Assembly (NCBI GenBank): GCA_910573755.1
Contig: CAJTBO010000003.1
Location: forward strand, 237,208-301,207
Direction of reading: 5' to 3'
DNA from: Lachnospiraceae bacterium
GTDB taxonomy: Bacteria; Bacillota; Clostridia; Lachnospirales; Lachnospiraceae
Length of the DNA stretch: 64,000 nucleotides
Positions 62,978-64,000 of the stretch are shown piece by piece (the first letter of the stretch is position 1; each line of letters starts with the position of its first letter). The notes under the pieces are model-generated. The model was not told where the DNA came from. It worked only from the letters and a program-made list of their open reading frames with translations, and did not search any database. The position numbers and the translations under genes are program-made.

Positions 62978-64000
62978 CTAATTTAGAACCGGAGCAGAAT
63001 CGGAGATAACATATCCCCGTTGCTTCAACAAGCTAAGTGCCTGCGCAGTAGTCAGTACCTTTGACTTTTCCGCAGGACGTGGTTCAACGAAGCCGTCTGG
63101 TGTATAGGGCTTTAAATCTGAGAGTATGTGCCAGATAGCGGTCAGGAGCATACGGCAGACAGCGATGATGGCTTTCTTGTGACCACGACGTGCTTTTATA
63201 CGCCTGTAACGATTGGTGATTTCAGGATGGTCCTTTGATCTTGTCAAAGCACTTGCAACCTGCACCAGAACTGGTTTAAAATAAGAACCAGCACGGGAAA
63301 TCCGAGTGGATTTGATTTTGCCGGCACTCTGGTCGTTACGGGGACAGCATCCTGCCCATGAAACGAGGTGTTTTGCTGTGGGGAAGACAGACATATCACC
63401 ACCGATTTCAGAAAGGATCTGGATTGCAGTCATAGGATTTTTGTCAAAGCCCGGAACGGTACGGACCAAATCAAGGGCGGCCTGGTATTTATCACTGAGA
63501 CGAAGGATTTCCTGTTGCACTTTTTCTATATGCATCTCCAGTTCGTCTATGTGGTCCAGGCACTGACGGAGTTTGACAGCCTGTTCAGGAGAAACAGCTC
63601 CATCAATGGCAGCCTGGATTTCTCCAATCGGAGTCTTGCACCGTCTGTCAACAAAAGGTGCCACATCAAAAGTTTCCCCAGGATGGGCAAGTATTTGTTC
63701 CGTGATGGAACGGGAGGACTTTCCAAAAACGTCACTGAAGACATCATCCAGCTTGAGGTTGGATACGGTAAGACAGTTCTGCGCACGGTTCTTCTCGCCA
63801 GTAATCATACAGGTGAGCTTGAACCGGTAGCGTACCAGATCCCGCAGATGGCGGATGTCAGCAGGCGGAATAAAGGAAGGTTTGATCATGTCACACATGA
63901 AGAGGTCACAGATCCATTTGGCATCCTTACGGTCTGTCTTGTTTCCTTTTTGCGGTTTGGTGTATTTGGGATGGGCAAGGGTGACAAAGAGCCCTGCTTT
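62978..64000 (-). mobile_element. IS110-family transposase gene (5' end beyond the window)
   Basis: The reading frame runs from the right edge to a stop at 62978. It starts in the window with GLFVTLAHPKYTKPQKGNKTDRKDAKWICDLF (divided: KTDRKDAKWI is diagnostic for the DEDD transposase N terminus of IS110/IS1111). The C-terminal part has FPTAKHLVSWAGCCPRND and SRAGSYFKPVLVQVA, the family's second conserved region with the catalytic serine area. The frame is intact, so the element may be active. It is placed at the end of the sugar locus. Confidence 0.92.

Overview
The window looks like a chromosomal segment of an anaerobic Firmicute of the class Clostridia, most likely Lachnospiraceae-like. Evidence: a reverse-order rubrerythrin with rubredoxin and a PerR-type regulator, YesM/YesN sugar regulation, clean Firmicute ribosome binding sites (AGGAGG type), many OmpR-family two-component pairs, and an Mbh/Mrp-type cation antiporter operon. 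No species can be named from the sequence alone.

Layout. 1-2.7 kb: the tail of a MATE-like transporter, a small cysteine-rich protein and a large ADP-ribosylglycohydrolase. 3.4-11.0 kb (minus strand): a response regulator, a histidine kinase and two ABC ATPase/FtsX-permease pairs, resembling peptide-sensing/detoxification modules. 11.0-23.7 kb: an accessory region, mostly minus strand, of small genes resembling polymorphic-toxin immunity proteins (two SUKH/SMI1-KNR4-like, one DUF4303-like, one CbrC-like, several unknown). They are mixed with broken acetyltransferase, isochorismatase, lipoprotein and ABC-2 permease genes. No toxin gene is present. Short repeated tags sit immediately after several stop codons, and a longer repeated coding-like module joins the genes, so the array looks like a recombining mosaic. 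An ECF sigma/anti-sigma pair and another two-component system interrupt it. 23.9-24.5 kb: tRNA-Arg(CCT), a strong terminator, and two degenerate tRNA copies at an exact 124-bp period.

24.5-43.9 kb: housekeeping and energy genes. These are a D,D-carboxypeptidase, trmB, then a ten-gene Mrp/Mbh-like antiporter operon (E, F, G, MbhD-like, MbhE-MrpB fusion, C, and four antiporter-like large subunits) with a 32-bp tandem repeat before the last gene. A lipid kinase, an L,D-transpeptidase, a peroxide-defence cluster (rubredoxin, reverse rubrerythrin, PerR) and a kinase-regulator pair follow.

44-50 kb: an HTH/AAA-ATPase/nuclease-like protein, a YitT-family protein, a tandem RhaM-like protein, a pseudouridine synthase and an O-antigen-ligase-like membrane protein. 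50.4-62.7 kb: a carbohydrate locus with a fucose/arabinose-isomerase-like protein, a cysteine-desulfurase-like enzyme, an AraC regulator, a GH31 glycosidase, a YesN/YesM pair and an ABC sugar importer lacking its own ATPase. The window ends inside an IS110-family transposase gene that runs off the right edge.

All assignments come from reading motifs and gene context; no database search was run.
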